This document shows positions 7,633-16,260 of a stretch of 18,875 bases of DNA, piece by piece. The DNA is from Brevundimonas sp. UBA2388. GTDB taxonomy: Bacteria > Pseudomonadota > Alphaproteobacteria > Caulobacterales > Caulobacteraceae. The position numbers and the translations under genes are program-made. The DNA is taken from NCBI GenBank assembly GCA_002343425.1, contig DDSO01000132.1, positions 1-18,875 of the forward strand, in the 5' to 3' direction. How positions within the stretch are numbered: the first letter of the stretch is position 1; each line of letters opens with the position of its first letter. The notes beneath the pieces were generated by a model that did no database searches, was not told the origin of the DNA, and was given only the letters and a program-made list of their open reading frames with translations.

Positions 7633-9525
7633 ATGCGCATTCTGGCCTCGGTCGTTCTTGCCGCCATTCTGACCGGAGGATCGCCGGCGATGGCGCAGTC
7701 CACGGCGGATCCGGACGTGGCGCGTACCGTCGAAGCCATCGCCAGCATCCGGTTCGCGGGCGGACCCAGTTTCTCGCCCGACGGCGCGCGGATCGCCTTC
7801 ATCTCCTCCGCCAGCGGCATCCCCCAGGTCTGGACCATGGCCGCGGATGGCAGCGATGCCCGCCAGATCACCCACCTGAACGACCCGGTTCAGTCGGTCG
7901 AATGGTCGCCGGCCGGGGATCAGATCGCCTGGGACGTCGCGCCCGGCGGCGGTCTGAACGTCCAGATTTATGTCAGCCATCCCGACGGCTCCGGCGCGCG
8001 CCGCCTGACCGCCGGGGGGCGCGAGAACAATGCGCTGACGGGCTGGACCGACGACGGACGCAGGCTGATGGCGGCCTCGAACGCGCGCGATCCGGCCCGG
8101 TTCGAGCCGGTGCTGATCGATGTCGCCACGGGCGTGGCGACCCCGGTCAGCGACGGCGCCGGCGTCAGCCGACTGTTGGACCTGAGCCCCGACGGTCGCC
8201 ATGCGGTCATCACCCGGCTGGTCAGCCGCGGCGACAACAACCTGTACCTCGTCGATCTGGCGTCCGGGACCGAAACCCTGCTGACGCCCCATACGGAGAC
8301 CGCAACCTTCGGCTGGGGCGAGTTTTCCCCGGACGGGCGGCGCATCCATGTCATGTCAAACGGCGGGCGGGACCGGCAGGCCTTCGGGGTAATCGATCTG
8401 ACGGCCGACGGAACGCCGGGTCCGATCCGGATCATCGCCGAGCGGGCGGACGCCGAGGCCGAGTCAGCAAGCCTGTCGCATGACGGACGGCGCGCGGCCC
8501 TGTTCTGGAACGCTTCGGGCCGTAGCGAACTGTCCTGGCTGGACACGGCGACCGGCGTGGTCACGCCCGGCCCCGCCCTGCCGATGGACATCGTCTCGGG
8601 TAGCGTCCTGTCGCGGGACGGCGAGACGCTGGCGCTGTCGGGCTCTGGCGCGAACCGACCGGGCGACATCCACCGGCTGGACATCGGATCGGGTACGCTG
8701 GCCCAGTTGACCCGCAGCGCCCATGACGGCGTGGACCTGGCCACGCTGGTGCGGCCGACCCTGGTCACCTATCGGGCCCATGACGGGGAGGAACTGTCTG
8801 GCTGGCTGTACCGCCCGGTCGGGGCGACCGGTCCCGGGCCAGTGGTGGCCAACTATCATGGCGGGCCGGAGGGCCAGTCCCGGCCGTCGATGAGCGATGT
8901 GACCCAGGCGCTGGTGGCGCGCGGCATCACCGTCTTCGCGCCCAATGTCCGCGGCTCGTCCGGCTTCGGCAAACGGTTCGTCAATCTCGACAACGGCCCC
9001 CTGCGCGTCGACGGCGTGCGCGACATCAAGGCCACCACCGATCATCTGGTCGCCGCCGGGATCGCCGACCCGGCGCGGCTGGGGATCATGGGGGGGTCCT
9101 ACGGCGGATACATGGTGATGGCCGGGGTCACCGAATATCCCGACATGTTCGCCGGCGGCGCCAATCTGTTCGGCGTGGTCAATTTCGAGACCTTCTTCGC
9201 CCAGACCGAGCCGTGGATGGCGGCGATCTCGACCGTCGAATACGGCAATCCCGTCACCGAGGCAGACATGCTTCGCGCCCTTTCGCCGATCCACAAGATC
9301 GACATCGTGACGACGCCCCTGATCATCCTGCACGGCGCGAATGACACCAATGTGCCGGTGGTCGAGGCGGAGCAGATCGTCAACAGCCTGCGGGCGCGCG
9401 ATGTGCCGGTCGAATATGTGCTGTTCCCGGACGAGGGTCACGGGTGGCGGAAGCTGCCAAACCGGATCCGCTCAACGACCGCGATCGTGAGCTTCTTCGA
9501 ACGGACGCTGGCGGCGCGGCCCTGA
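7633..9525 (+). CDS. Secreted S9-family (prolyl oligopeptidase-type) peptidase
   Basis: This is a serine peptidase of the prolyl oligopeptidase/acylaminoacyl peptidase family, which cleaves short peptides. The 630-residue protein starts with a signal peptide (MRILASVVLAAILTGGSPAM, then AQ), so it probably acts in the periplasm or outside the cell. Residues about 35-370 form a WD40/TolB-like beta-propeller, with repeats such as SFSPDGARIAF, LSPDGRHAVI and FSPDGRRIHVM. The C-terminal alpha/beta-hydrolase domain holds the triad Ser489 (GGSYGG), Asp571 (HGANDTN) and His603 (DEGHGW), all intact. I chose the ATG at 7633 for the signal peptide and the purine-rich AGGGGGAAAA just before it; a TTG at 7582 is in frame but unlikely. 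It is divergent from the TPR gene and ends one base from the end of the ETF-QO gene. Exact substrate preference cannot be read from sequence. Confidence 0.94.
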   Translation: MRILASVVLAAILTGGSPAMAQSTADPDVARTVEAIASIRFAGGPSFSPDGARIAFISSASGIPQVWTMAADGSDARQITHLNDPVQSVEWSPAGDQIAWDVAPGGGLNVQIYVSHPDGSGARRLTAGGRENNALTGWTDDGRRLMAASNARDPARFEPVLIDVATGVATPVSDGAGVSRLLDLSPDGRHAVITRLVSRGDNNLYLVDLASGTETLLTPHTETATFGWGEFSPDGRRIHVMSNGGRDRQAFGVIDLTADGTPGPIRIIAERADAEAESASLSHDGRRAALFWNASGRSELSWLDTATGVVTPGPALPMDIVSGSVLSRDGETLALSGSGANRPGDIHRLDIGSGTLAQLTRSAHDGVDLATLVRPTLVTYRAHDGEELSGWLYRPVGATGPGPVVANYHGGPEGQSRPSMSDVTQALVARGITVFAPNVRGSSGFGKRFVNLDNGPLRVDGVRDIKATTDHLVAAGIADPARLGIMGGSYGGYMVMAGVTEYPDMFAGGANLFGVVNFETFFAQTEPWMAAISTVEYGNPVTEADMLRALSPIHKIDIVTTPLIILHGANDTNVPVVEAEQIVNSLRARDVPVEYVLFPDEGHGWRKLPNRIRSTTAIVSFFERTLAARP

Positions 9526-9526
9526 C

Positions 9527-11281
9527 CTACATGTTCGGATAGTTCGGCCCGCCGCCGCCCTCGGGCGTGGTCCAGACGATGTTCTGCGACGGATCCTTGA
9601 TGTCGCAGGTTTTGCAGTGGACGCAGTTCTGGGCGTTGATCTGGAAGCGCGGATTGGACTTGCCGTCCGCGTCGTACAGGACTTCGTAGACGCCTGCGGG
9701 GCAGTAGAGACGCGCCGGCTCGCCGTATTCGGGCAGATTGACCCGGATCGGGATCGACGGGTCCAGCAGCTTCAGGTGCGCGGGCTGTTCCTCGGCATGG
9801 TTGGTGTTGGAGATGAAGACCGACGACAGTTTGTCGAACGACAGCTTCCCGTCTGGTTTCGGATAGGCGATCGCCTTGTGCTGCGCGGCCTTCTGGGTCG
9901 AGGCGGCGTCGGTCTTTCCGTGCTTCAGCGTCCACGGCAGGTTCACGCGGAACAGCGACGAGAACCACATATCGAACAGGCCCAGCGCCCCGCCGAGCGT
10001 CGTGCCGAATTTCGACAGATAGGGTTTGGCGTTCCGGACCTGTTTCAGCTCCTTGTAGACCCAGCTCTTCTCATAGGCCGTCTGGTAGTCGACCAGCTGG
10101 TCGCCTGAACGACCGGCCATGACGGCGTCATAGGCGGCGTCCGCGGCCAGCATGCCGGTCTTCATGGCGTTGTGGCTGCCCTTGATGCGCGGCACGTTCA
10201 CGAAACCGGCCGAGCAGCCGATCAGGACCCCGCCCGGGAAGCTGAGCTTCGGCACCGACTGGAAGCCGCCCTCGGTGATCGCCCGCGCGCCATAGGAGAT
10301 GCGCGTCCCGCCCTCCAGATGCTCGCTGATCGCGGGGTGATGCTTGAAGCGCTGGAACTCGTCGAACGGGGACAGATGCGGGTTCTTGTAGTTCAGGTGC
10401 ACGACGTAGCCGATGGCCACGTAGCGGTCGCCGAAATGGTACATGAAGCTGCCGCCGCCGGTGAACTCGTCCAGCGGCCAGCCGGTGGTGTGCTGGGCCA
10501 GGCCGGGGCGATGCTGTTCGGCCGGGACCTGCCACAGCTCTTTCAGGCCAATGCCGAATTTCTGCGGGTCGGCGGCGTCGCACAGGTTGTGCCGGGCCAT
10601 GATCGTCTTGGCCAGCGAGCCGCGCACGCCCTCGGCGATGAAGACGTATTTGCCGTGCAGCTCGATGCCGGGCTGGAAGTCGTCGGTCGGCTTGCCGTGG
10701 CGGTCGATGCCGAAGACGCCAGCGACAACGCCCTTCACCCGGCCGGAGGGTTCGTCCCAGACCACATGACTGGCGGCCATGCCCGGATAGACCTCGACGC
10801 CCAGCGCCTCGGCCTGCTCGCCCAGCCAGCGGGCGAGATTGCCCAGCGAGGCGATGTAGCAGCCGTCATTGTGCATGATCGGCGGCAGCAGCGGCATCGG
10901 CAACGAGGCCTGCCCCATGGGCCCCAGGATCATGAACCGATCCTCGGTCACCGGGGTCTCCAACGGCGCGCCGCGCGCCTTCCAGTCCGGGAACAGCTCC
11001 TTCAGCGCCTTCGGATCGATGACGGCGCCCGACAGGATGTGGCCGCCGATCTCGGCCGACTTCTCAAGCACCGCAACGGTGATCTCCTTGCCGTCCTTCT
11101 CCGCCCGCTGCTTCAGGCGGATGGCGGCTGACAGGCCTGCAGGGCCGCCACCGACGATGACGACGTCATACTCCATGACCTCGCGCTCGACTCCGGCCAG
11201 GGCTTCGGCGGGCGGCAGCTTGTCGATCACGGCTTCCTGCCAGGCGTTGGTTGCGCCGCCTTCGATGGCGTTCTCGGCCAT
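9527..11281 (-). CDS. Electron transfer flavoprotein-ubiquinone oxidoreductase
   Basis: ETF-QO passes electrons from reduced electron transfer flavoprotein to ubiquinone at the membrane. It links fatty-acid and amino-acid oxidation to the respiratory chain. The 584-residue length is normal. An FAD-binding Rossmann motif (DVVIVGGGPAGLSAA, glycines at 44-49) lies near the N-terminus. GCSAGFVNVPRIKGSHNAMK in the middle is typical of the family. The C-terminal [4Fe-4S] domain has four cysteines at about 527, 553, 556 and 559 (CPAGVYEV, then CVHCKTC). The ATG at 11281 has GAGGA seven bases before it; the frame is open to 11350 but the extension is unconserved. The etfA/etfB partners are not in this window. 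The gene is monocistronic here and convergent with the S9 peptidase gene, with one base between the stop codons. Confidence 0.97.
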   Translation of the reverse strand: MAENAIEGGATNAWQEAVIDKLPPAEALAGVEREVMEYDVVIVGGGPAGLSAAIRLKQRAEKDGKEITVAVLEKSAEIGGHILSGAVIDPKALKELFPDWKARGAPLETPVTEDRFMILGPMGQASLPMPLLPPIMHNDGCYIASLGNLARWLGEQAEALGVEVYPGMAASHVVWDEPSGRVKGVVAGVFGIDRHGKPTDDFQPGIELHGKYVFIAEGVRGSLAKTIMARHNLCDAADPQKFGIGLKELWQVPAEQHRPGLAQHTTGWPLDEFTGGGSFMYHFGDRYVAIGYVVHLNYKNPHLSPFDEFQRFKHHPAISEHLEGGTRISYGARAITEGGFQSVPKLSFPGGVLIGCSAGFVNVPRIKGSHNAMKTGMLAADAAYDAVMAGRSGDQLVDYQTAYEKSWVYKELKQVRNAKPYLSKFGTTLGGALGLFDMWFSSLFRVNLPWTLKHGKTDAASTQKAAQHKAIAYPKPDGKLSFDKLSSVFISNTNHAEEQPAHLKLLDPSIPIRVNLPEYGEPARLYCPAGVYEVLYDADGKSNPRFQINAQNCVHCKTCDIKDPSQNIVWTTPEGGGGPNYPNM

Positions 11282-11320
11282 GGGATGTCCTCGCAGTCGG
11301 TGGGGTCTTGCTGTTTTCCG

Positions 11321-11350
11321 CTTATCCGAAGGTGACGCAAGGGTGGTCAA
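11321..11350 (-). promoter_or_regulatory. Possible promoter for the ETF-QO gene
   Basis: On the minus strand TTGACC (11350-11345) and GATAAG (11326-11321) are separated by 18 bases, about 40 bases ahead of the ATG at 11281. The -35 is a good match and the -10 a fair one. The site lies in the 95-base divergent gap shared with the uracil-DNA glycosylase gene. Confidence 0.4.
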
Positions 11351-11376
11351 GGACTATCCCTGTGCGCATCCACCCG

Positions 11377-12165
11377 ATGACAACGCCGCACCTCGACACC
11401 GCCAGCGCCGAAAGCCTGCTCGCCTTCTGGCGGGATGCGGGCGTCGATGCCTGTTTCGAAGACGCGCCTGTCGACCGGACGCATGTCGTTCCGCCGCCCG
11501 CCGTAAAGGCGGTAGCAAAGGCCACAGCCTCGGTGACGCCGATCGTCTCAGCCGGGGACGCCCTGTCCGAGGCGCGGCGGCTGGCGGCCGACGCAGACAC
11601 GCTGGAGGCCCTGGGCCTCGCCATTGCGAGCTTCGAAGGCTGCCCGCTGCGCGGCATGGGGGCGAAACAGGCGGTGTTTTGTCGCGGCAATCCCGAGGCC
11701 GAGGTGTTGATTATCGGCGAGGGGCCCGGCGCGGAAGAGGACGCACGCGGCCAGCCCTTCATCGGCAAGGCCGGCCAGTTGCTGGACCGGATGCTCGCCG
11801 AAGCCGGGCTGGAAGGCCGGGTGTTCATCACCAACACCGTCTTCTGGCGGCCGCCGGGCAACCGCACGCCGACGGCCGCGGAACAGGCGGTCTGCGCCCC
11901 CTTCGTGGAACGCGCCTTCGCACTGCTGAAGCCGAAAGCCGTTCTGCTACTGGGTGCAGCGTCGGCCAAGTCGGTGCTGGCGACCGACGAGGGCATCATG
12001 CGGATGCGCGGACAGTGGCGGGAATGGCGGCTGGCGGAGGGTGCCGTGTCCGCGCCCGCCCTGCCGACCCTCCACCCGGCCTTCCTGCTGCGGCAGCCTC
12101 TCGCCAAGCGCGATGTCTGGGCCGATCTGCTGTCGCTGGCGGCGCGGATCGAGGCTGACGGTTAA
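11377..12165 (+). CDS. Uracil-DNA glycosylase, family 4-like
   Basis: It removes uracil from DNA, starting base-excision repair of deaminated cytosine. From the ATG at 11377 the protein has 262 residues. After a variable N-terminus come GNPEAEVLIIGEGPGAEED (active-site motif at 114-122), GQPFIGKAGQLLDRML, ITNTVFWRPPGNRTPT and TLHPAFLLRQP (second active-site motif at 232-241). All of these are typical of family 4. In that family four cysteines hold a [4Fe-4S] cluster. Here only two matching positions are cysteine (Cys89 in GCPL, Cys173 in AVCAPF). The partner of Cys89 is Phe86, and the cysteine normally before RPPGNR is Trp157. Cys102 is extra. The cluster is therefore probably absent or altered. 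An in-frame GTG at 11362 has a better ribosome-binding site (AAGGA, eight bases before) and could be the true start. The gene is divergent from ETF-QO and co-directional with slt. Confidence 0.92.
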   Translation: MTTPHLDTASAESLLAFWRDAGVDACFEDAPVDRTHVVPPPAVKAVAKATASVTPIVSAGDALSEARRLAADADTLEALGLAIASFEGCPLRGMGAKQAVFCRGNPEAEVLIIGEGPGAEEDARGQPFIGKAGQLLDRMLAEAGLEGRVFITNTVFWRPPGNRTPTAAEQAVCAPFVERAFALLKPKAVLLLGAASAKSVLATDEGIMRMRGQWREWRLAEGAVSAPALPTLHPAFLLRQPLAKRDVWADLLSLAARIEADG

Positions 12166-12323
12166 GCTCGTTCACTCTTCAGACTCAAAACCGCCCCAAA
12201 AAGGGGTGAAATCTTGACCTGGGCCGAGGCAGTGGCGCCTTTCTGGCCTGACGACCGAACGAACAGCGCGAACTGACCCGGGTCGAGACGGGTCGCTCGC
12301 CGCTCTCAGGGGGGCCGCCCAAA

Positions 12324-13997
12324 GTGCGATCTGGTTTCCGCCGCGCGATTCTCGCGCCGACGTTGGCATTGGTGTTGTGCGCCCTCGCCGGCGCCGTGCA
12401 CGCCGAGGAGGGCGAACGTCGCCCCCTTTCGACCCTGAGCGCCGCGGACCGTCTCAACTACACGACCGCCTTCGACGCCCTTCGCCGCGGCGACCTGGAG
12501 GCCGCTCGAAACTCGGCGCGACAGGCCCAGGACCGCGTCCTTCTGGGGCAGGTGGAATTCGAGCGCCTTTTCCACGCCGACCATACCGCCACCTTTGAAG
12601 AGCTCGCGGCCTGGCTGGAGGAGTATTCGGATCTCCCCAGCGCCGAACGCGCCTGGAATTTGGCCATGCGCCGCCGCCCGGACGGCGCGGCCGAACCTCG
12701 ACAACCGTCCCGGATGGGCGGCGGACGCTACTGGAACCGGATCGAGGCCGCGGGCGGAAACACCGAGGCGGACCCGATGAAGGCCGCCCGGGTCGCCCTG
12801 AACCGCGACGACCTGACCGGCGCCGTTACGATCGGCGAGCAGATCGGCGACTGGTGGACGGTCGGCCTGGCCCAGTACCGGCTCGGCGAATTCGCCGCCG
12901 CCAAGGTCTCTTTTGAACGCGTTCTGGACGATCCGACCGAGGACGGATGGGTCCGCTCCGGCGCCGCCTTCTGGGCCGCGCGTTCAGCGGGAAGGTCCGG
13001 CCAGCAGGACCGCGTCCAGCCCTTGTTGCGTCGCGCCGGAACCTGGCCCGCCACCTTCTATGGCCAGATCGCCCTGCGGCAGCTGGGCGAGGAACCGGCG
13101 ATCGAAAATCTCGGGCCGACCCCCTATGCGAGCGGCGGCGGTGTGCAACGCGTCTCCTGGCAGGCCGAGGAACCGATCGGGGTCGATGCCGACGAACTGG
13201 AAGAATTCATCCGCTCGGAGCCCCGCGCGCGTCGCACTGTGGCCTTCTACGAGATCGGACGCCGGTCCGATGCGCGCGAAGAGCTTCGGACCGGCCTGCG
13301 CGCCGCCGTCACCGACCGCGGCCGCCAGCTTTGGGCCGCCCTCGGCCGCGCTCTGGGTCCGAGAGTCACCGGTTCGGGCGACGATGTGCGCCGGATCGAC
13401 GCCACCCACTACGCCCAGCCCGCCATCGAGCCCGACGGCGGCTTCACCATTGAACGCTCGCTGGTCTACGCCATCGCCCGCAAGGAAAGCGGCTTCAACG
13501 CGCGGGCCCGGTCAGGGGCGGGCGCCTTCGGCCTGATGCAGGTGATGCCGACCACCGCCGCCGAGCTGTCGGGCGACCGGGGCTTCGTCAGCGAACCGGA
13601 GCGGCTGTTTCAGCCCAACGTAAACGCCCGTCTTGGGCAGGCCTATGTAAACCGGGTGCTGGCCATGCCCGCGATCAACGGCGATCTGCTTCGCGCCGCG
13701 GCCTCCTACAATGCCGGGCCCGGCCCCATGGTCGCCGCCGTACGCAAACTGGGCCCTGACGCCGATCCGCTGCTGCTGATCGAGACGATCGACGTGCCCC
13801 AGGCCCGCGAGTATGTCGAAAAGGTCGTGGCGGCCTACTGGATCTACCAGCGCATGAACGGGCGGCCGTTGCACACCCTGGACGCCGTCGCCTCTGGCGC
13901 GACGTTGGTTCCGCTGTCTCTGGACTATGTCGCCCCGCCGCCCGTGCTCGCCCAGCCGCTCGAGGTGGCCTCGGCGCCGACGGCCGGCGCCAACTAG
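12324..13997 (+). CDS. Soluble lytic murein transglycosylase (Slt family)
   Basis: It cleaves the glycan strand of peptidoglycan between MurNAc and GlcNAc, forming 1,6-anhydro-MurNAc ends, in the periplasm. The 557-residue protein starts at a GTG with AGGGGGG nine bases upstream. A signal peptide (RSGFRRAILAPTLALVLCAL, ending AVHA) follows. Residues about 35-350 look like the helical superhelix of Slt70-type enzymes. The C-terminal SLT domain has ARKESGFN with catalytic Glu388, then GAFGLMQVMPTTA, LFQPNVNARLGQAYV, AAASYNAGPG and PQAREYVEKVVAAYWIY, all standard for family 1A. It ends in a proline- and alanine-rich tail. It lies 158 bases after the uracil-DNA glycosylase gene. Its stop codon overlaps the stop of the small minus-strand ORF at 13994-14104. 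Confidence 0.94.
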   Translation: MRSGFRRAILAPTLALVLCALAGAVHAEEGERRPLSTLSAADRLNYTTAFDALRRGDLEAARNSARQAQDRVLLGQVEFERLFHADHTATFEELAAWLEEYSDLPSAERAWNLAMRRRPDGAAEPRQPSRMGGGRYWNRIEAAGGNTEADPMKAARVALNRDDLTGAVTIGEQIGDWWTVGLAQYRLGEFAAAKVSFERVLDDPTEDGWVRSGAAFWAARSAGRSGQQDRVQPLLRRAGTWPATFYGQIALRQLGEEPAIENLGPTPYASGGGVQRVSWQAEEPIGVDADELEEFIRSEPRARRTVAFYEIGRRSDAREELRTGLRAAVTDRGRQLWAALGRALGPRVTGSGDDVRRIDATHYAQPAIEPDGGFTIERSLVYAIARKESGFNARARSGAGAFGLMQVMPTTAAELSGDRGFVSEPERLFQPNVNARLGQAYVNRVLAMPAINGDLLRAAASYNAGPGPMVAAVRKLGPDADPLLLIETIDVPQAREYVEKVVAAYWIYQRMNGRPLHTLDAVASGATLVPLSLDYVAPPPVLAQPLEVASAPTAGAN

Positions 13998-14104
13998 ATA
14001 TTGACCAGCAGCAAGGCCGGCAGGCAGCAGGCGATCACAATCATCAGGCCATAGACCATCAGGCTGGGGCGGCGTGCTCCGGGCTGTTCTGCGGGCATGG
14101 ACAT
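13994..14104 (-). CDS. Candidate 36-residue single-pass membrane protein
   Basis: This short frame encodes 36 residues: a hydrophilic start (MSMPAEQPGARRPS) followed by a continuous hydrophobic helix (LMVYGLMIVIACCLPALLLV) that reaches the C-terminus. The arginines before the helix suggest the N-terminus stays in the cytoplasm. The ATG at 14104 has a GGGGGTCC stretch seven bases upstream on the same strand; a second ATG at 14098 would give 34 residues. Its TAG overlaps the TAG of the lytic transglycosylase gene on the other strand (13994-13997). It follows the GST gene by 80 bases on the same strand. I do not recognise a named family. The clean hydrophobic pattern in an otherwise empty gap makes it more likely real than chance, but no homolog could be checked. 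Confidence 0.5.
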   Translation of the reverse strand: MSMPAEQPGARRPSLMVYGLMIVIACCLPALLLVNI

Positions 14105-14184
14105 CGGCGGACCCCCGAACGCTTCTGCGCTCCTGAAGGCCCATACATACCGGCGTTGTCTTAAGAGCGGGTTCCGTGGGGCGG

Positions 14185-14835
14185 TTAACGACCCGACAGC
14201 GCCTCGGCCGACCATTCGAGGAAGTCCGGTTGGGCCAGAAGCGCGTCGCGATAGGCCGCAGCCGAGCCGTCGTCGCCATGGGCCGCTAGATCGATCTGGT
14301 AATGCCGGAACCGCGTGGCGACGGGAGTGAAGAAGGCGTCGGGCACGGACCATTCGCCGAACAGATATGGCCCGCCGGAGCCGAAGCGTCCGCGCATCTC
14401 CATCCACAGGCTGACGATGCGGCGGATATCACGTTCGACCGCTTCGCCCTTGGGCGGCGGCGAGCGGTCCGGTCCGACCATGGTGTGGTCGGGCCCCATG
14501 CCGCAGTCGTTGCGCAGCGCCGTGAAGCCGCCGTGCATCTCACACGCCGCCGATCGGGCGAGCCAGCGAGCGTGAGGATCGGCGGGCCAAAGCCGGACCT
14601 CGGGATAACGCTCGGCGCACCAGACCGAGATGGCCATGGAATCCCAGACCGTGACGCCCTCGACGTTCAGCAGGGGCACGAGGCGGGACGGCGATACCTG
14701 TTCCAGTTCGGCCTGACCCGCCGGCGAATAGATGTCGATCTCACGCACCGTGAAGTCGGCCTTGCACCGCTTCAACACCAGCCAGGGGCGCAGGGACCAG
14801 GTCGAATACAGCCTCGGGCCGATGATCAGTTCCAT
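14185..14835 (-). CDS. Glutathione S-transferase family protein
   Basis: This is a 216-residue protein of the glutathione S-transferase fold, usually cytoplasmic and dimeric, joining glutathione to electrophiles or isomerising them. The N-terminal thioredoxin-like domain shows LYSTWSLRPWLVLK, with Ser/Tyr candidates for the catalytic residue around 10-14. It also has the cis-proline loop SRLVPLL (Pro54) and the glutathione-binding acid-Ser pair in WDSMAISVW (Asp65-Ser66). The rest is the all-helical C-terminal domain, with PYLFGEWSVPDAFFTPV corresponding to the usual SxADxxxxP-type N-capping box. The start ATG at 14835 has GAGGAGCG just upstream. The gene is divergent from purB, with 125 bases between starts. 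The exact class and substrate are not clear. Confidence 0.9.
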   Translation of the reverse strand: MELIIGPRLYSTWSLRPWLVLKRCKADFTVREIDIYSPAGQAELEQVSPSRLVPLLNVEGVTVWDSMAISVWCAERYPEVRLWPADPHARWLARSAACEMHGGFTALRNDCGMGPDHTMVGPDRSPPPKGEAVERDIRRIVSLWMEMRGRFGSGGPYLFGEWSVPDAFFTPVATRFRHYQIDLAAHGDDGSAAAYRDALLAQPDFLEWSAEALSGR

Positions 14836-14960
14836 GGTCGCGCTCCTCAGGGGTGGGGCTCAGGCATAAGGCGCTTCAGGGCATCCCGCCAATCAGTTCG
14901 AAGGCCCCCGGCACAAGCCGCGCTTGACTCGACCGCGCCCTCGCCTGACACCCCGCCCCC

Positions 14961-16259
14961 ATGATCAGCCGCTATTCCCGCCCCGCCGCCGTCGCCATCT
15001 GGTCCCAGGAGACCAGGTACCGGATCTGGTTCGAGATCGAGGCGCACGCCGCCACCAAGATGGCCGAACTGGGCGTCATCCCGACCGAAGCCGCCGAGGC
15101 GATCTGGGCCAAGGGCAAGGATGTGGTGTTCGACGCCGACCGCATCGACGAGATCGAACGCACCACCAAACACGACGTGATCGCCTTCCTGACCCATGTA
15201 TCCGAGATTGTCGGCGAGGAAGCCCGCTTCCTGCACCAGGGCATGACGTCGTCGGATGTGCTGGACACCTGTTTCGCGGTCCAGCTGTCGCGCGCCTCCG
15301 ACCTGCTGATCGAGGGCGTCGACCGGGTGCTGGCCGCGCTGGAAACACGGGCGAAGGAGCACAGGCTGACCCCCTGCGTCGGTCGCAGCCATGGCATCCA
15401 CGCCGAGCCGGTCACCTTCGGACTCAAGCTGGCCGGCTATCACGCAGAATTCCAGCGGGCGAAACGCCGCCTGCTCACCGCCAAGGAGGAGATCGCCACC
15501 TGCGCCATCTCCGGCGCCGTCGGGACCTTCGCCAACGTCGATCCGGCGGTGGAAGCCTATGTGGCCGACCGAATGGGTCTGCAGGTCGAGCCGGTCTCGA
15601 CCCAGGTCATCCCGCGCGACCGTCATGCCGCCTTCTTCGCCGCCCTCGGGATCGTCGCTTCATCGATCGAGCGTCTGGCGACGGAGATACGACACCTGCA
15701 GCGCACCGAGGTGCTGGAGGCCGAGGAGTTCTTCGACAAGGGCCAGAAGGGCTCGTCGGCCATGCCGCACAAGCGCAATCCGATCCTGACCGAGAACCTG
15801 ACCGGTCTGGCCCGGCTGGTGCGGTCGGCCGTGGTGCCCGCGATGGAGAATGTCGCCCTCTGGCACGAGCGGGACATCAGCCATTCCTCGGTCGAGCGCG
15901 GCATCGGTCCGGACGCCACCATCCACCTCGATTTCGCCCTGCACCGGCTGGCCGGCGTGGTCGAGCGGCTGAACGTCTATCCGGCCAATATGGAAAAAAA
16001 CCTCAACCTGCTGGGCGGGCTGGTCCATTCCCAGCGGGTCATGCTGGCCCTGACGCAGGCAGGCGTTTCGCGCGAGGACGCCTATGCCGCGGTGCAGGAG
16101 AACGCCATGAAGGTCTGGCGCGGCGAGGGGCGGTTCCTGGATTTCCTGAAGGCCGACGCGCGGGTGACCCTGCCGGCGGAACAACTCGAAGACCTCTTCG
16201 ATATCGGTTACCACACGAAGCACGTCGATACGGTGTTCGCGCGGGTGTTCGGAGGCTGA
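14961..16259 (+). CDS. purB: Adenylosuccinate lyase
   Basis: PurB acts twice in purine synthesis: SAICAR to AICAR plus fumarate, and adenylosuccinate to AMP plus fumarate. The 432-residue length is normal for the short bacterial/alphaproteobacterial type. The family signature GSSAMPHKRNP is at residues 264-274, with Ser265 the likely catalytic serine on the flexible loop. HQGMTSSDVLDT (His92) and GRSHGIHAEPVTFG (His144) supply the conserved histidine regions. The ATG at 14961 has no recognisable ribosome-binding site, only a C-rich run, so the message may have an unusual or absent leader. One base separates its stop from the next gene, so it heads a tight three-gene operon. purC, the preceding pathway step, lies 2.2 kb downstream on the same strand. 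Confidence 0.97.
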   Translation: MISRYSRPAAVAIWSQETRYRIWFEIEAHAATKMAELGVIPTEAAEAIWAKGKDVVFDADRIDEIERTTKHDVIAFLTHVSEIVGEEARFLHQGMTSSDVLDTCFAVQLSRASDLLIEGVDRVLAALETRAKEHRLTPCVGRSHGIHAEPVTFGLKLAGYHAEFQRAKRRLLTAKEEIATCAISGAVGTFANVDPAVEAYVADRMGLQVEPVSTQVIPRDRHAAFFAALGIVASSIERLATEIRHLQRTEVLEAEEFFDKGQKGSSAMPHKRNPILTENLTGLARLVRSAVVPAMENVALWHERDISHSSVERGIGPDATIHLDFALHRLAGVVERLNVYPANMEKNLNLLGGLVHSQRVMLALTQAGVSREDAYAAVQENAMKVWRGEGRFLDFLKADARVTLPAEQLEDLFDIGYHTKHVDTVFARVFGG

Positions 16260-16260
16260 G

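Noticed and set aside
10172..11131. Plus-strand open frame of 319 codons opposite ETF-QO
   Set aside because: Shadow of a highly conserved gene; no motif of its own.
12194..12206. CCCC-AAAAA-GGGG hairpin after the uracil-DNA glycosylase gene
   Set aside because: Only four to five base pairs and no T run afterwards, so not counted as a terminator. A TTGACC at 12214-12219 close by lacks a matching -10, so no slt promoter is called in the 158-base gap.
14161..14188. Two TTAA half-sites near the end of the GST gene, checked as a CtrA site
   Set aside because: The half-sites are 20 bases apart instead of the 7 expected for CtrA (TTAA-N7-TTAA).
13994..14407. 137-codon minus-strand frame containing the 36-residue membrane protein
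   Set aside because: Its first 100 codons overlap the GST gene in another frame and are Arg-rich without pattern; only the last 36 codons look real.
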